Part shown: one piece after another, positions 18,770 through 26,236 of the stretch | Layout: each line of letters opens with the position of its first letter | Position numbering within the stretch: the first letter of the stretch is position 1 | Assembly: GCF_900101615.1 (NCBI RefSeq) | Contig: NZ_FMZX01000001.1 | Span: 620,001-684,000 of the forward strand | Reading direction: 5' to 3' | DNA: 64,000 nucleotides | Source: Belnapia rosea | GTDB lineage: Bacteria; Pseudomonadota; Alphaproteobacteria; Acetobacterales; Acetobacteraceae | The notes under the pieces: generated by a model | Seen by the model: the letters and a program-made list of their open reading frames with translations, nothing else | The model's database searches: none | Told to the model about the DNA's origin: nothing | Position numbers and translations under genes: made by a program

Positions 18770-19030
18770 CCACTCCCAGTGCGGCGATGAGCGCCGGGGC
18801 CGGTAGCTCCTCCGGCGTTGCCACGCCCCAGTCGAAGGGAATATCCGCGTCGATGGGCCTGACAGTGAGGCCTGAACGGGGGCCTCGCTGGATAGGGGTT
18901 ACGCCGCAGCCGGCGCATATGGCGCTCAGCGAAATGTTGGTGTCGATCACCTCCGTCCGGGTGACGCCGGCCTTGCAGAGCGGCATCAAGGCGATGGCAG
19001 AGGTGGTTGGGATTGGCCGTCGATATGATG
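18770..19030 (-). pseudogene. Tail of a LysR-type regulator (relic)
   Basis: On the minus strand a stretch of about 85 residues looks like the end of a LysR effector-binding domain: TSAIALMPLCKAGVTRTEV, then DTNISLSAICAGCGVTPI, then LTVRPIDADIPFDWGVAT. The pattern of a helix, a conserved D-TN, a glycine-rich turn and a VRP strand fits the last third of these proteins. No helix-turn-helix region and no start are present; upstream the frame enters sequence antisense to the next gene. I read it as the remains of the regulator that once faced the importer operon. The match is by eye, so confidence is moderate. Confidence 0.45.
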
Positions 19031-19122
19031 CGGCGGCGGCGAGGGCGCTGAGCGGGACTCCGCGCGCTGGAGGCTTATGCGACGCAGCTGCTGGACGATG
19101 GATGGTCGGAGAGGAGTAGGGC

Positions 19123-19587
19123 ATGGCCGAGGATGACCTGATCGAGCGGCTGCTGGGCATCGAGCCCGGCTCACCACTCGCCGCATTGCGGCTGCAGCGG
19201 GAGGCGATCCGGCGGCATGCCCAGGGCGCCTGGCGGGAGCTGGTGCTGCCCGAGACGCCGGGTGGGGTCAGCCATGCCGAGCGGGCGGCGCTCGCCCTGT
19301 TCGTGGCGCAGCGCGGTGGCGATGCGGCGCTGATCGCGGAATGCCGGACGATCCTCGCCACAACCGGGACGCCGCCGGCCGGGCCGCGGACCGAGTTGCT
19401 GGTGCGCTACGCCGAGATGGTGGCCGAGGCGCCGGAGTGCTGCGGCCAAGCGGATATCGACGCACTCGCGGCGCAGGGGATGTCGCCGCAGGACATCGTG
19501 GCGGTGACCCAACTCATCGCCTTCGTCCCCTTCCAGATCCGGCTGCTCGCCGGCTTGCGGGCGATGCAGGAGGAGCAGGCGGCATGA
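19123..19587 (+). CDS. CMD-domain protein (AhpD fold), Avi_7170-like
   Basis: A 154-aa, mostly helical protein resembling the carboxymuconolactone decarboxylase/AhpD fold group described as the Avi_7170 family. It lacks the CxxC peroxidase motif, having only a Cys-Cys pair in EAPECCGQ, and ends with a conserved-looking QLIAFVPFQIRLLAGLRAM helix. It overlaps the next gene by 4 bases. In other genomes this family sits next to its Avi_7169-type partner, exactly as here, often beside ABC importers. The function is unknown; a role as an oxidoreductase or decarboxylase in the adjoining catabolic block is inference. Confidence 0.75.
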   Translation: MAEDDLIERLLGIEPGSPLAALRLQREAIRRHAQGAWRELVLPETPGGVSHAERAALALFVAQRGGDAALIAECRTILATTGTPPAGPRTELLVRYAEMVAEAPECCGQADIDALAAQGMSPQDIVAVTQLIAFVPFQIRLLAGLRAMQEEQAA

Positions 19588-20147
19588 CGCGCTTCACCAT
19601 GGAGGAGGTCAGCTGGGAGCCGCGCATCCCGCCAGTCGAGGCGGAGAGCGCGACGCCCGAGCAGTTGGCGGCGCTCGAGGCCTGCCCACCCGCGCAGCGA
19701 CGCTCGACCTATTTCCTCACGCTGGCTCAGGATCCTGCCTCGCTCGGCGAACGGGGCGCGCTGTTCAACAACGTGATGTATGCGGCGCGAGGGCTGCCCC
19801 GGGCGGAACGGGAGCTGGCGACGACCGTCGTCTCCATCGTCAATGGCTGCATCTACTGCACTTCGGTGCATGCGCGGCGCTTCGCCGAGCTGACCAGGGA
19901 GCCGGCGGAGATGCAGCGGCTCCTGGAGGAGGGGATCGGAACGGATCTTTCGCCGCGGCGGCGGGCCATTGTTGATTTTGCGGCGAAGCTGACGGCCGAG
20001 CCGGGAGCGATTGGTGCGGCGGATCTCAAGCCATTGCGGGAGGCCGGGCTTGATGATCTGGAAGTGCTCGACCTGATCCATTCGATTGCGATGTTTGCGA
20101 ATGCCAACCGCCTGATGCAGTCGCTCGGCCGATCCATCGCGCCCTGA
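19584..20147 (+). CDS. Alkylhydroperoxidase-domain protein, Avi_7169-like
   Basis: A 187-aa AhpD-fold protein with the thiol motif intact: NGCIYCTSVHARRF, a CxxC followed by the conserved histidine used as proton relay in AhpD. The N-terminal 45 residues (EVSWEPRIPPVEAE) match the extension seen in the Avi_7169-type group. Start at 19584 by ATGA overlap with the CMD partner. The pair probably forms one redox unit with a catalytic (CxxC) and a non-catalytic chain; that is inference. It could detoxify peroxides formed during ring cleavage or have an unrelated thiol chemistry. Confidence 0.78.
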   Translation: MTRFTMEEVSWEPRIPPVEAESATPEQLAALEACPPAQRRSTYFLTLAQDPASLGERGALFNNVMYAARGLPRAERELATTVVSIVNGCIYCTSVHARRFAELTREPAEMQRLLEEGIGTDLSPRRRAIVDFAAKLTAEPGAIGAADLKPLREAGLDDLEVLDLIHSIAMFANANRLMQSLGRSIAP

Positions 20148-20223
20148 TGGGGCAGCGTTCGTTGCTGGCCTTAGCTGGTCTGGCGCCGACAGCGTTGGAC
20201 GCGCGTCGCAGCACCGCGCGGCA

Positions 20224-21129
20224 TCACGCTCGACTGAGCAGCAACGCCTCGACGGCGGCGCGGTCGGCCGTCACCCCGTCCCGGGCCCGCAGCGCGCCGG
20301 CTGCGGAGGCGAAGCGCATGGCTTCGGGCAGCGTCATGCCCTCGGCGATCGCCAGAGCATAGGCGCCGTGGAAGACATCGCCGGCACCGGAGGTGTTGGT
20401 GGCCTCGACGGGAAAGGCCGGGGTTTCCTTGGGTGTCTCCATGCCTTCGGCCATCCAGAGCGTGCCGCGCTCGCCGCGGGTGACGGCCGCCAGCTTGGCA
20501 CCGCTGGCAAGCGCCCGGCGCAGCCCCTCGGTCGGGCTGGTGCCGGGGGCGAAGATCTGCAGCCCCGGCACGGAAAAGATGGCGTGGTCCACCAGCGGGA
20601 CCAATGTCGCGAGCAGGCGTGCCTCGCTCTTCTCCGCATCGAGGACGCTTGGGATGCCGCGCTCGCGAGCGGCGCGCAGGGCGGCCTCGGCGGCGCGGGG
20701 CCAGCGCGGGTCGCAAAGCAGGGATTGCGCCTGTCCCAGTGTCTCCATCGGCAGCACGCCGGGATCGAGGTCGAGCCCCTCGCCGCGGAAGGCGATGACG
20801 ACGCGCTCGCCCACCGGGTCGAGCAGCACGGCGGATACCGGGGTGCGGGCACCGGGCGCGATACGGATGGCGCTGGTATCGACACCATAGCCTGCGAGTT
20901 CCTCGGCCAGTGGGCCGCCATTACGATCGTCGCCGACACGGCCCCAAAAACGCACGCGGCCGCCCATCCTGGCGACGGCGATGGCCGCATTGGCGGCGAG
21001 TCCACCGACGCCGAGGCTGTAGCGCCTGGCCGTCTGCTTGGCCGGGGGCTGCGGGATATCCTCGACCCAGAAGCTATGGTCGGCGACCACATGGCCAAGG
21101 CAGATGACGAGGGGTGCGGATCCGATCAT
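20224..21129 (-). CDS. PfkB-family sugar kinase
   Basis: Cytoplasmic kinase of 301 aa of the ribokinase/PfkB family. The first signature is visible as GVGGLAANAAIAVARMGG (about residues 40-57) and the second, with the catalytic Asp and anion hole, as NTSGAGDVFHGAYAL (about 240-254). The substrate cannot be read from these motifs; sulfofructose, fructose and nucleoside kinases are all in range. It is the last gene of a minus-strand run with a Bug receptor, an SDR and an SBP_bac_5 receptor, 66 bases after the Bug gene. This suggests a sugar or polyol catabolic operon. Confidence 0.88.
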   Translation of the reverse strand: MIGSAPLVICLGHVVADHSFWVEDIPQPPAKQTARRYSLGVGGLAANAAIAVARMGGRVRFWGRVGDDRNGGPLAEELAGYGVDTSAIRIAPGARTPVSAVLLDPVGERVVIAFRGEGLDLDPGVLPMETLGQAQSLLCDPRWPRAAEAALRAARERGIPSVLDAEKSEARLLATLVPLVDHAIFSVPGLQIFAPGTSPTEGLRRALASGAKLAAVTRGERGTLWMAEGMETPKETPAFPVEATNTSGAGDVFHGAYALAIAEGMTLPEAMRFASAAGALRARDGVTADRAAVEALLLSRA

Positions 21130-21195
21130 GCGAACCGAGTGTACCAGCGGCAGCGTGCAGGGCGAGTGCCCTTCGCGGCCCGCGCGGCATCGGCA

Positions 21196-22158
21196 TTAGT
21201 CGATGCGTATGTTGGTCATCTGCACCATTCTGGCAAAGAAGGCGAATTGCTGTTCGCGGAAGGCGGCGAAATCCTCGACCGAGTTGGGGCGGGTCAGGGC
21301 GCCGAGGCCAGTCAGACGGTCGAGCGTGGCAGGCTCGCGGATGACCGCGTTCAGCGCGGCGTTGAGTTCGCCGATCAGCGTGGCTGAGGTGCCGGCCGGA
21401 GCGAAGAGGCCGTTCCACTCCCAGGTTTCGTAGCCGGGCAGGGTCTCGGCAAGGCCCGGTACGCCGGCCAGAACGCCGACCGGCGCGGGGCCGGTATGGG
21501 CAAGGCAGCGCACCTGCCCCGCTTGAAGCAGCGGCAGGGTGGTCGGCACATTGCTGAATTGCAGGGGCACGCGGCCGGCGATGAGGTCGTTTCGCGCAGA
21601 TGCCATCTCACGATAGGCGATATGGGCGATCCGGATGCCGGCCATGTGGTTCAGCAATTCCAGCGAGACATGCTGGGCGGTGCCGATGCCGGTCGTGGCG
21701 CAATCGAGCCCACCAGGCTGCGACCTGGCGAATTCGATCAGGGCAGGCAGGGTCTGCGGCCCGAAGCCGTTGCTGGACATCAGCGTATTCGGCGTGACCA
21801 TGGTCAGGAAGACCGGCAGCAGGTCCCGTCGCGTGTCATATGGCAGCCGGTTGCCGAAGAGCGACGGGTTCACCGAATGCGCGGTCGCGTCATAGAGCAA
21901 CGTGGCGCCGTCGGCGGGTGCCCGGGCGACGGCCTGGGCGGCAACGGTGCCTGCGGCGCCGGGGTGGTTCTCGACCACGAAGTTCTGGCCAAGCCGGGCC
22001 CCGAGCGCGGCGCAGATGATCCGGCAGACCACATCCGCCGTGCCGCCGGCGCTATAGGCATTGATGACGCGGATGCTGCGTGGCTGGGCGCGGGCGAGGG
22101 CAGGCGCCAGCAGGGTGCCGGCGGTGAGGATCAGGCCGCGGCGCGGGACGGCAGTCAC
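21196..22158 (-). CDS. Bug/TctC-type periplasmic solute receptor
   Basis: A 320-aa receptor of the tripartite tricarboxylate transporter receptor family. It has a signal peptide (RRGLILTAGTLLAPALARA), the opening RVINAYSAGGTADVVCRII and the VVENHPGAAGTVAAQAVARA segment that contacts ligand carboxylates. No TctA or TctB membrane genes are nearby, so it is an orphan receptor, as is common in this lineage. It overlaps the SDR stop by 4 bases, which ties it firmly to that gene. The ligand is unknown. Confidence 0.9.
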   Translation of the reverse strand: MTAVPRRGLILTAGTLLAPALARAQPRSIRVINAYSAGGTADVVCRIICAALGARLGQNFVVENHPGAAGTVAAQAVARAPADGATLLYDATAHSVNPSLFGNRLPYDTRRDLLPVFLTMVTPNTLMSSNGFGPQTLPALIEFARSQPGGLDCATTGIGTAQHVSLELLNHMAGIRIAHIAYREMASARNDLIAGRVPLQFSNVPTTLPLLQAGQVRCLAHTGPAPVGVLAGVPGLAETLPGYETWEWNGLFAPAGTSATLIGELNAALNAVIREPATLDRLTGLGALTRPNSVEDFAAFREQQFAFFARMVQMTNIRID

Positions 22159-22886
22159 AGCGAGGCACCGCCATCAATCGCCAGTTCGGCGCCAGTCATG
22201 TAGCTGCTGTCCTCGGACAGGAGGAAAAGGACGAGCTTTGCCACTTCCTCGGCTGTACCGTTGCGCTGCATCGGCACGAGCCGTGTGCGGACCGCATTCT
22301 CCTCCGGCGTGCGGATCTTCAGCATTTCGGTGTCGATCGGGCCGGGATGGACAGAGTTGACCCGGATACCGCGGGGCGCCAGGTCGATGGCGGCCGCCTT
22401 GGTCATGCCGCGCAGCGCCCATTTGGTTGCGCTGTAGGCGATCGCGCCGGGCGATCCGCGCAGGCCTGCGGTCGAGGAGATGTTGACGATAGAGCCGTGG
22501 CCAGCGCGTTCCATGGCCGGCACCACTGCCTGCATGCCGAGGAAGCAGCCAAGCTGGTTGATGCGGGTATGGCGCTCGAAAAGCGCCGCATCGGTCTCCA
22601 TAAGGGTTTTCGGGATGTAGATCCCGGCATTGTTGACCAGCCCACGCAGCGGGCCGAGCGCCTCAGCCGCGGATACGGCACGCGCCCAGCCTGCCTCCTC
22701 GGTCACGTCGTGATGGAGGAAGCGGGCGGCGGGGCCGAGTTCGGCGGCAAGCGCCTCGCCCTCGGCGTCGAGGATATCGGTGAGCAGGACGCAACCGCCC
22801 TCGGCCACGATCAGCCGGGCTTCGACGGCGCCCTGGCCGCGGGCACCGCCCGAGATGAGTACGGTGCTGCCCTGGAAGCGTCCCAT
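22155..22886 (-). CDS. SDR-family oxidoreductase
   Basis: A 243-aa NAD(P)-dependent dehydrogenase of the classical SDR type. The cofactor motif is SGGARGQG near residues 12-19, NNAG at about 86-89, the catalytic serine in NISSTAG, and the YSATK pair with catalytic Tyr and Lys. The C-terminus ELAIDGGAS is typical of the glucose 1-dehydrogenase-like or 3-ketoacyl reductase-like branch. Unlike the broken SDR at 100-843 it is intact. It follows the SBP_bac_5 gene by 58 bases and overlaps the Bug receptor gene by 4 bases. The substrate is unknown. Confidence 0.9.
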   Translation of the reverse strand: MGRFQGSTVLISGGARGQGAVEARLIVAEGGCVLLTDILDAEGEALAAELGPAARFLHHDVTEEAGWARAVSAAEALGPLRGLVNNAGIYIPKTLMETDAALFERHTRINQLGCFLGMQAVVPAMERAGHGSIVNISSTAGLRGSPGAIAYSATKWALRGMTKAAAIDLAPRGIRVNSVHPGPIDTEMLKIRTPEENAVRTRLVPMQRNGTAEEVAKLVLFLLSEDSSYMTGAELAIDGGASL

Positions 22887-22944
22887 GATGTCCTCCCCGC
22901 TTTTGTCCCCGATGGTGAACCGGGACGGCCGGGAGGGCCAGGGG

Positions 22945-24525
22945 TCAGCTTCGCTTGATCCCGTAGAACAGGGCGATGCCCTTCAGCATGCCGTCGAGGT
23001 CGGCGCGCAGCGCGGTCGGCGAAAAGAACTGGCCGAGCGGGACGTAGGGCACGTCCTGGAAGGCCTGGCGCTGCATGCGGCGGCCGATCTCGGCACGGGT
23101 CGCATCGTCGGGCGCGTCGAACCAGGCATTGCGCATCTCCTCGAGCGGTGCCGAGCTGGGCCAGCCGAAGAGCGCGGCGCGGCCATGGCCGCGGATCAGG
23201 TTGTTGGCGGCCGGGTTCACCTGGGCGCTGCCGGCGGTGAAGCTGACCGTCCCGTTCCAGCCGCCTTTGTCCGGTGGGTCCTGGTTCAGCACGCGGCGGA
23301 CGACGGTACCCCAATCGGTGGCGACATAGTCGAGGTTGATGCCGATCCGGCGGAGCAGATCCCCCTGCACCTCGGACATGGCGTTGATGACGGGGAAGTC
23401 CGTGGCGGCCAGGAAGGTAACCTTCTCGCCCTTGTGGCCGGCGGCTTCCAATTCCCTCTTCGCGGCAGGGGCGTCGAGCGGCTTGGACAGGGCCTCCATG
23501 CCCTCATCGCTCGCCATGATGCTGCCGGGTGCAAAGAAGCCGTAAGGGACACGCCAGAATTGCCGGTCCTCGCCGGCGGCAGCGAGCATGAAATCGGCCT
23601 GGTTCGTGGCGCGCAGGACGGCCCGGCGGATGGCGGGGTTGTCGAAGGGGGGATGCAAGGAATTCGGCCGGAAGAAGCCGATCGAGCCATGCGGGTCGAG
23701 GATGTCAATTTTGATTCCGCGGACGCGCCTGAGCTGCGGGACCAGGTCGATGGTCGGCATCTCGATCCAGTCGACCTCGCCGCGTTGCAGGGCAGCGCCG
23801 GCAGTCGCCCCATCCGGGATGGTCTGCCATTCGACCCGGTCGAAATTCACCACCTTGCCGCCGGAAAGGTAGGAGGGCGGCTCCTGGCGTGGCTGGTAGC
23901 CCTCGAACTTCGCATAAACATTGCGGGAACCGGCGAGGCGTTCCTCGGCCAGATAGCGGAATGGGCCGCTGCCGATCAGCTCCGGTATCGCCTGGGAGGA
24001 GGGCAGGGAGGCAAAGCGCTCCGGCATGATCGCGCAGACATGGGTGCCGACCTTGGCGAGTGCGTCCGGCAGCAGTGGGAAAGGCTTCTTCAGGCGAAAC
24101 CGAAGGCTGCGATCGTCGGGGGCATCGAGTTCATCGGTGACGGCCCAGAGGGCCTGGCCGAAGGCATCCCGTGTCGCCCAGCGCTTGATGGAGGCCACGG
24201 CATCGCGGCCGCGCACCGGCTCCCCGTCATGGAAGCGCAGGCCATCGCGGAGGCGGATGGTGACCATGCGCCCGTCATTCTCGACGGTATGTCCCTCGGC
24301 CATTTGCGGCCTGGGGCGCAACTCGGCATCCCATCCATAGAGCGTGTCGAAGACCATCAGCGCGTGGTTGCGGGTGACGAAGGCGACGCTGTGGATGGGG
24401 TCCAGCAGGGCAAGATCGGCCTGGGGCACGAAGCGGAGGATGCGGCGCCCTGGGGCATTCTGGGCGGCGGCCAGCCGCGGCGCGGCCAGGGCGGCGGTGG
24501 CAACGAGCAGGCTGCGGCGGTGCAT
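22945..24525 (-). CDS. ABC transporter substrate-binding protein, SBP_bac_5 family
   Basis: Periplasmic receptor of 526 aa of the dipeptide/oligopeptide/nickel class. The start at 24525 is set by the signal peptide MHRRSLLVATAALAA...AAAQ; the frame is open 36 codons further upstream without a better start. The family block AEGHTVENDGRMVTIRLRDG (near residue 70) and the later FHDGEPV segment are present. No permease or ATPase genes accompany it, so it must share a transporter encoded elsewhere or act otherwise. It is the first catabolic gene after tetR, 52 bases downstream on the same strand. The ligand is unknown. Confidence 0.9.
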   Translation of the reverse strand: MHRRSLLVATAALAAPRLAAAQNAPGRRILRFVPQADLALLDPIHSVAFVTRNHALMVFDTLYGWDAELRPRPQMAEGHTVENDGRMVTIRLRDGLRFHDGEPVRGRDAVASIKRWATRDAFGQALWAVTDELDAPDDRSLRFRLKKPFPLLPDALAKVGTHVCAIMPERFASLPSSQAIPELIGSGPFRYLAEERLAGSRNVYAKFEGYQPRQEPPSYLSGGKVVNFDRVEWQTIPDGATAGAALQRGEVDWIEMPTIDLVPQLRRVRGIKIDILDPHGSIGFFRPNSLHPPFDNPAIRRAVLRATNQADFMLAAAGEDRQFWRVPYGFFAPGSIMASDEGMEALSKPLDAPAAKRELEAAGHKGEKVTFLAATDFPVINAMSEVQGDLLRRIGINLDYVATDWGTVVRRVLNQDPPDKGGWNGTVSFTAGSAQVNPAANNLIRGHGRAALFGWPSSAPLEEMRNAWFDAPDDATRAEIGRRMQRQAFQDVPYVPLGQFFSPTALRADLDGMLKGIALFYGIKRS

Positions 24526-24577
24526 CGGGGTGCCTCCGGCAGAGGGGGTATGATGCTGCGCTGCAACCGCAATGGCG

Positions 24578-25201
24578 TCAACGATCTCCTGCGATGGCGC
24601 CGTCGAGAAAGAGGGTGACGGCACGGCGCACACGTGCGGCGATCTCCTCGCTATCCGGTGGTGGGCGCTGATCGAGCAGCATGAGGATATGCGGCTCCCC
24701 GATGATCATGCCGATGAGCATGCCTGCGGCCTCCTCCGCATCGGCAACGTGAATCCAGCCGGCCTCGGCCTGTTCGGCCAGCCAGCGCTGCACGGCCGTG
24801 ACCTTCCCGCTCCGGTTGCGCTCGATGGCCTTGGCGAGCTCCGGCGCGCGCTTCAATTCGGGGGCGATCACCCGGCACAGGGACACGCTGCGGGAGGATA
24901 GGATATGGTGGGCTGCGTCCTCCAGCATGAGCACCAGCGCCTGCCGGTCACCCGGCTTGGCAGGTTCGGCGGCAGCCTGCATGGGCGCGCAGAAGCGTTC
25001 CACCACCGCGTCGAACAGCGCCTCCTTCGAGGCGAAGAGCTGGTAAAGGGTCTTCTTCGACATGCCAACGGCCTGGGCGATGTCGTCCATGCTCGTCGCA
25101 GCATAGCCCTGGGCCAGGAAAATCGCCTCAGCCGCCTGGATCGATGCGACCCGCCGCTCAGCCTCGCTCGACCGACGCGGCAGGGTTGCGCCTGAGCTCA
25201 T
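24578..25201 (-). CDS. TetR-family transcriptional regulator
   Basis: A 207-aa repressor-type protein. The helix-turn-helix occupies about residues 20-62 (AEAIFLAQGYAATSMDDIA, then VGMSKKTLYQLFASKEALF). The rest is a ligand-binding helical domain resembling the C-terminal domain found in AcrR-like proteins. The start at 25201 gives the usual short polar leader MSSGATLPRRSSEAERR. Upstream on the same strand lies the truncated tail of an efflux outer-membrane factor, so this regulator may once have controlled an RND efflux operon now lost. Today its only same-strand neighbours are the receptor-SDR-kinase genes downstream. Confidence 0.9.
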   Translation of the reverse strand: MSSGATLPRRSSEAERRVASIQAAEAIFLAQGYAATSMDDIAQAVGMSKKTLYQLFASKEALFDAVVERFCAPMQAAAEPAKPGDRQALVLMLEDAAHHILSSRSVSLCRVIAPELKRAPELAKAIERNRSGKVTAVQRWLAEQAEAGWIHVADAEEAAGMLIGMIIGEPHILMLLDQRPPPDSEEIAARVRRAVTLFLDGAIAGDR

Positions 25202-25215
25202 GTTGCCTCGCTTTT

Positions 25216-25350
25216 TTATCCGGGCGCCGTGGCAAGCATTGTCCGATCCGTCCAGCCTCCGCCCAGCACCTTGCAAAAGGTAACAATATTTTGCGGCCGG
25301 GCCAGTCTTGGAGCGATCAGCGCCTGTTGGGCGGCGAAAGCTGATGCTGG
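25216..25350 (-). pseudogene. C-terminal stub of an RND efflux outer-membrane factor
   Basis: About 45 residues read on the minus strand as AAQQALIAPRLARPQNIVTF followed by CKVLGGGW and a stop at 25216. This is the hallmark C-terminus of NodT/OprM-type outer-membrane lipoproteins (normally ending in a Val-Thr-Leu-Tyr-Lys-x-Leu-Gly-Gly-Gly-Trp pattern). No signal peptide, lipobox or beta-barrel region remains upstream. The stub ends 15 bases before the tetR start. It shows that an efflux operon was deleted here, leaving its last codons next to the regulator. Confidence 0.65.
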
Positions 25351-25567
25351 CTGCCGATCCGCAGATGGGGAGGAATGGACAATGTCCAGACTGAATGGAA
25401 ACCCTGTAGTTTCCTTGATGTGAAACAGGTTGGTTTTCTGGCGCCGGTCGAACTGGAGGCTTGTGGCGGGCAGTTTCGTGATGAGACGGGGCATCCCGGA
25501 CAAGGCACGGGCAGAAACATGCATTCGGGCGATTCCGTCCGCGGCGTGTTTGCTCTAAGCAAACTCC

Positions 25568-25927
25568 ATGGAACTGAACCCTCAGCAGATCGCCGCGGCG
25601 AAGGCCCGTGGCTGCACCTTCCTGCCCGCGACGGAGGAGCAGGTTGCCCGGCTGACCATGCAACGCCGCATCTTCACCATCGATGGGCAGCCGCATGTCG
25701 CCATCCGCCAGGATGAGGCGGTGAAGGAGACGCATGGCGCCATCGCCATGCTGATCGAAGGCGATACCCCGCAATTCGAGGAGACAACCCAGCAGGCGGC
25801 GGCGGCCGAGGCTGAGGTGACGCTCGAAATGGCGGGCGAAAGCGCCGCTGCCCGAGGTGGGGCGCAGGTGGTGCGGCGGGCTAGCAGGCCTCGGGCGCCC
25901 TGGCGTGGGGCAAAGCGCGGGGCCTGA
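25568..25927 (+). CDS. Hypothetical protein
   Basis: A 119-aa protein of unknown function. The first 85 residues look like an ordinary small cytoplasmic domain (NPQQIAAAKARGCTFLPATE; RIFTIDGQPHVAIRQDEA); the tail is Ala-rich and then basic (RRASRPRAPWRGAKRGA). No signal peptide, membrane segment or catalytic motif is visible. It is isolated, on the opposite strand to tetR and just before the kdp genes, and is followed by a good terminator hairpin. Codon use matches its surroundings, which supports a real gene. Confidence 0.55.
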   Translation: MELNPQQIAAAKARGCTFLPATEEQVARLTMQRRIFTIDGQPHVAIRQDEAVKETHGAIAMLIEGDTPQFEETTQQAAAAEAEVTLEMAGESAAARGGAQVVRRASRPRAPWRGAKRGA

Positions 25928-25931
25928 CCTC

Positions 25932-25951
25932 GGCGGGGCTCCCCCGCCTTT
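25932..25951 (+). terminator. Intrinsic terminator after the hypothetical gene
   Basis: A perfect 7-bp GC stem (GGCGGGG with CCCCGCC) with a 3-base loop, followed by TTT, starts four bases after the hypothetical gene's stop. It insulates the kdp genes from the upstream transcript. Confidence 0.6.
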
Positions 25952-25965
25952 ACGCCGGCTTTATA
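25949..25965 (+). promoter_or_regulatory. Candidate KdpE-type operator
   Basis: TTTACG, five bases, TTTATA: two T-rich hexamers repeated at an 11-base step, followed by CCCC. The E. coli kdp operator has the same plan (TTTATA, five bases, TTTACA, then CCCCG). It lies about 90 bases before the first kdp-region peptide and overlaps the T tract of the preceding terminator. This is a pattern match only; kdpDE is not in the window. Confidence 0.35.
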
Positions 25966-26056
25966 CCCCTGGCGCCGCTTCCACATAGCGGCTTTCCGGG
26001 TACCACGATCAGTCTCCCGCCTCAGCCGGCCCATGAGCGCCGGCGCGGAGCGACTG

Positions 26057-26140
26057 ATGCTGGACCTTTTCCTGTTGGCACTCGGCCTGGGCCTGTTCGG
26101 CCTGATGGCTGCCTATGCCGACGCCTGCGACCGTGTTTAG
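26057..26140 (+). CDS. Tiny membrane peptide preceding kdpF
   Basis: A 27-aa peptide that is one transmembrane helix (LDLFLLALGLGLFGLMAAYA) with a short acidic and basic end. The ATG at 26057 is chosen because GGAG sits seven bases before it; an in-frame ATG at 26033 would add eight residues but has no ribosome-binding site. It ends five bases before kdpF and is read in the same direction as the pump genes. Similar single-helix peptides are found just ahead of kdpF in other bacteria, so it may be an extra accessory subunit of the KdpFABC complex. That role is inference. Confidence 0.55.
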   Translation: MLDLFLLALGLGLFGLMAAYADACDRV

Positions 26141-26145
26141 CCGCC

Positions 26146-26232
26146 ATGCTGGACCTGATCCTGGGCGGCACGGTTTCGGCGGGCCTGCTTCTCTACCTCC
26201 TCTGGGCGCTGCTGCGGCCGGAGGACCTCTGA
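26146..26232 (+). CDS. kdpF: KdpF, small subunit of the potassium ATPase
   Basis: A 28-aa single-helix peptide ([20 protein letters not shown], then ALLRPEDL). The ending L-L-R-P-E-x-L is the recognisable mark of KdpF, which stabilises the KdpABC complex in the membrane. It lies five bases after the other tiny peptide and four bases before kdpA, fully inside the operon. Confidence 0.88.
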   Translation: MLDLILGGTVSAGLLLYLLWALLRPEDL

Positions 26233-26236
26233 TCCC

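Noticed and set aside
18787-19119. A 110-codon plus-strand frame between livF and the CMD gene
   Set aside because: No convincing ribosome-binding site or motif; the opposite strand gives a better, LysR-like reading.
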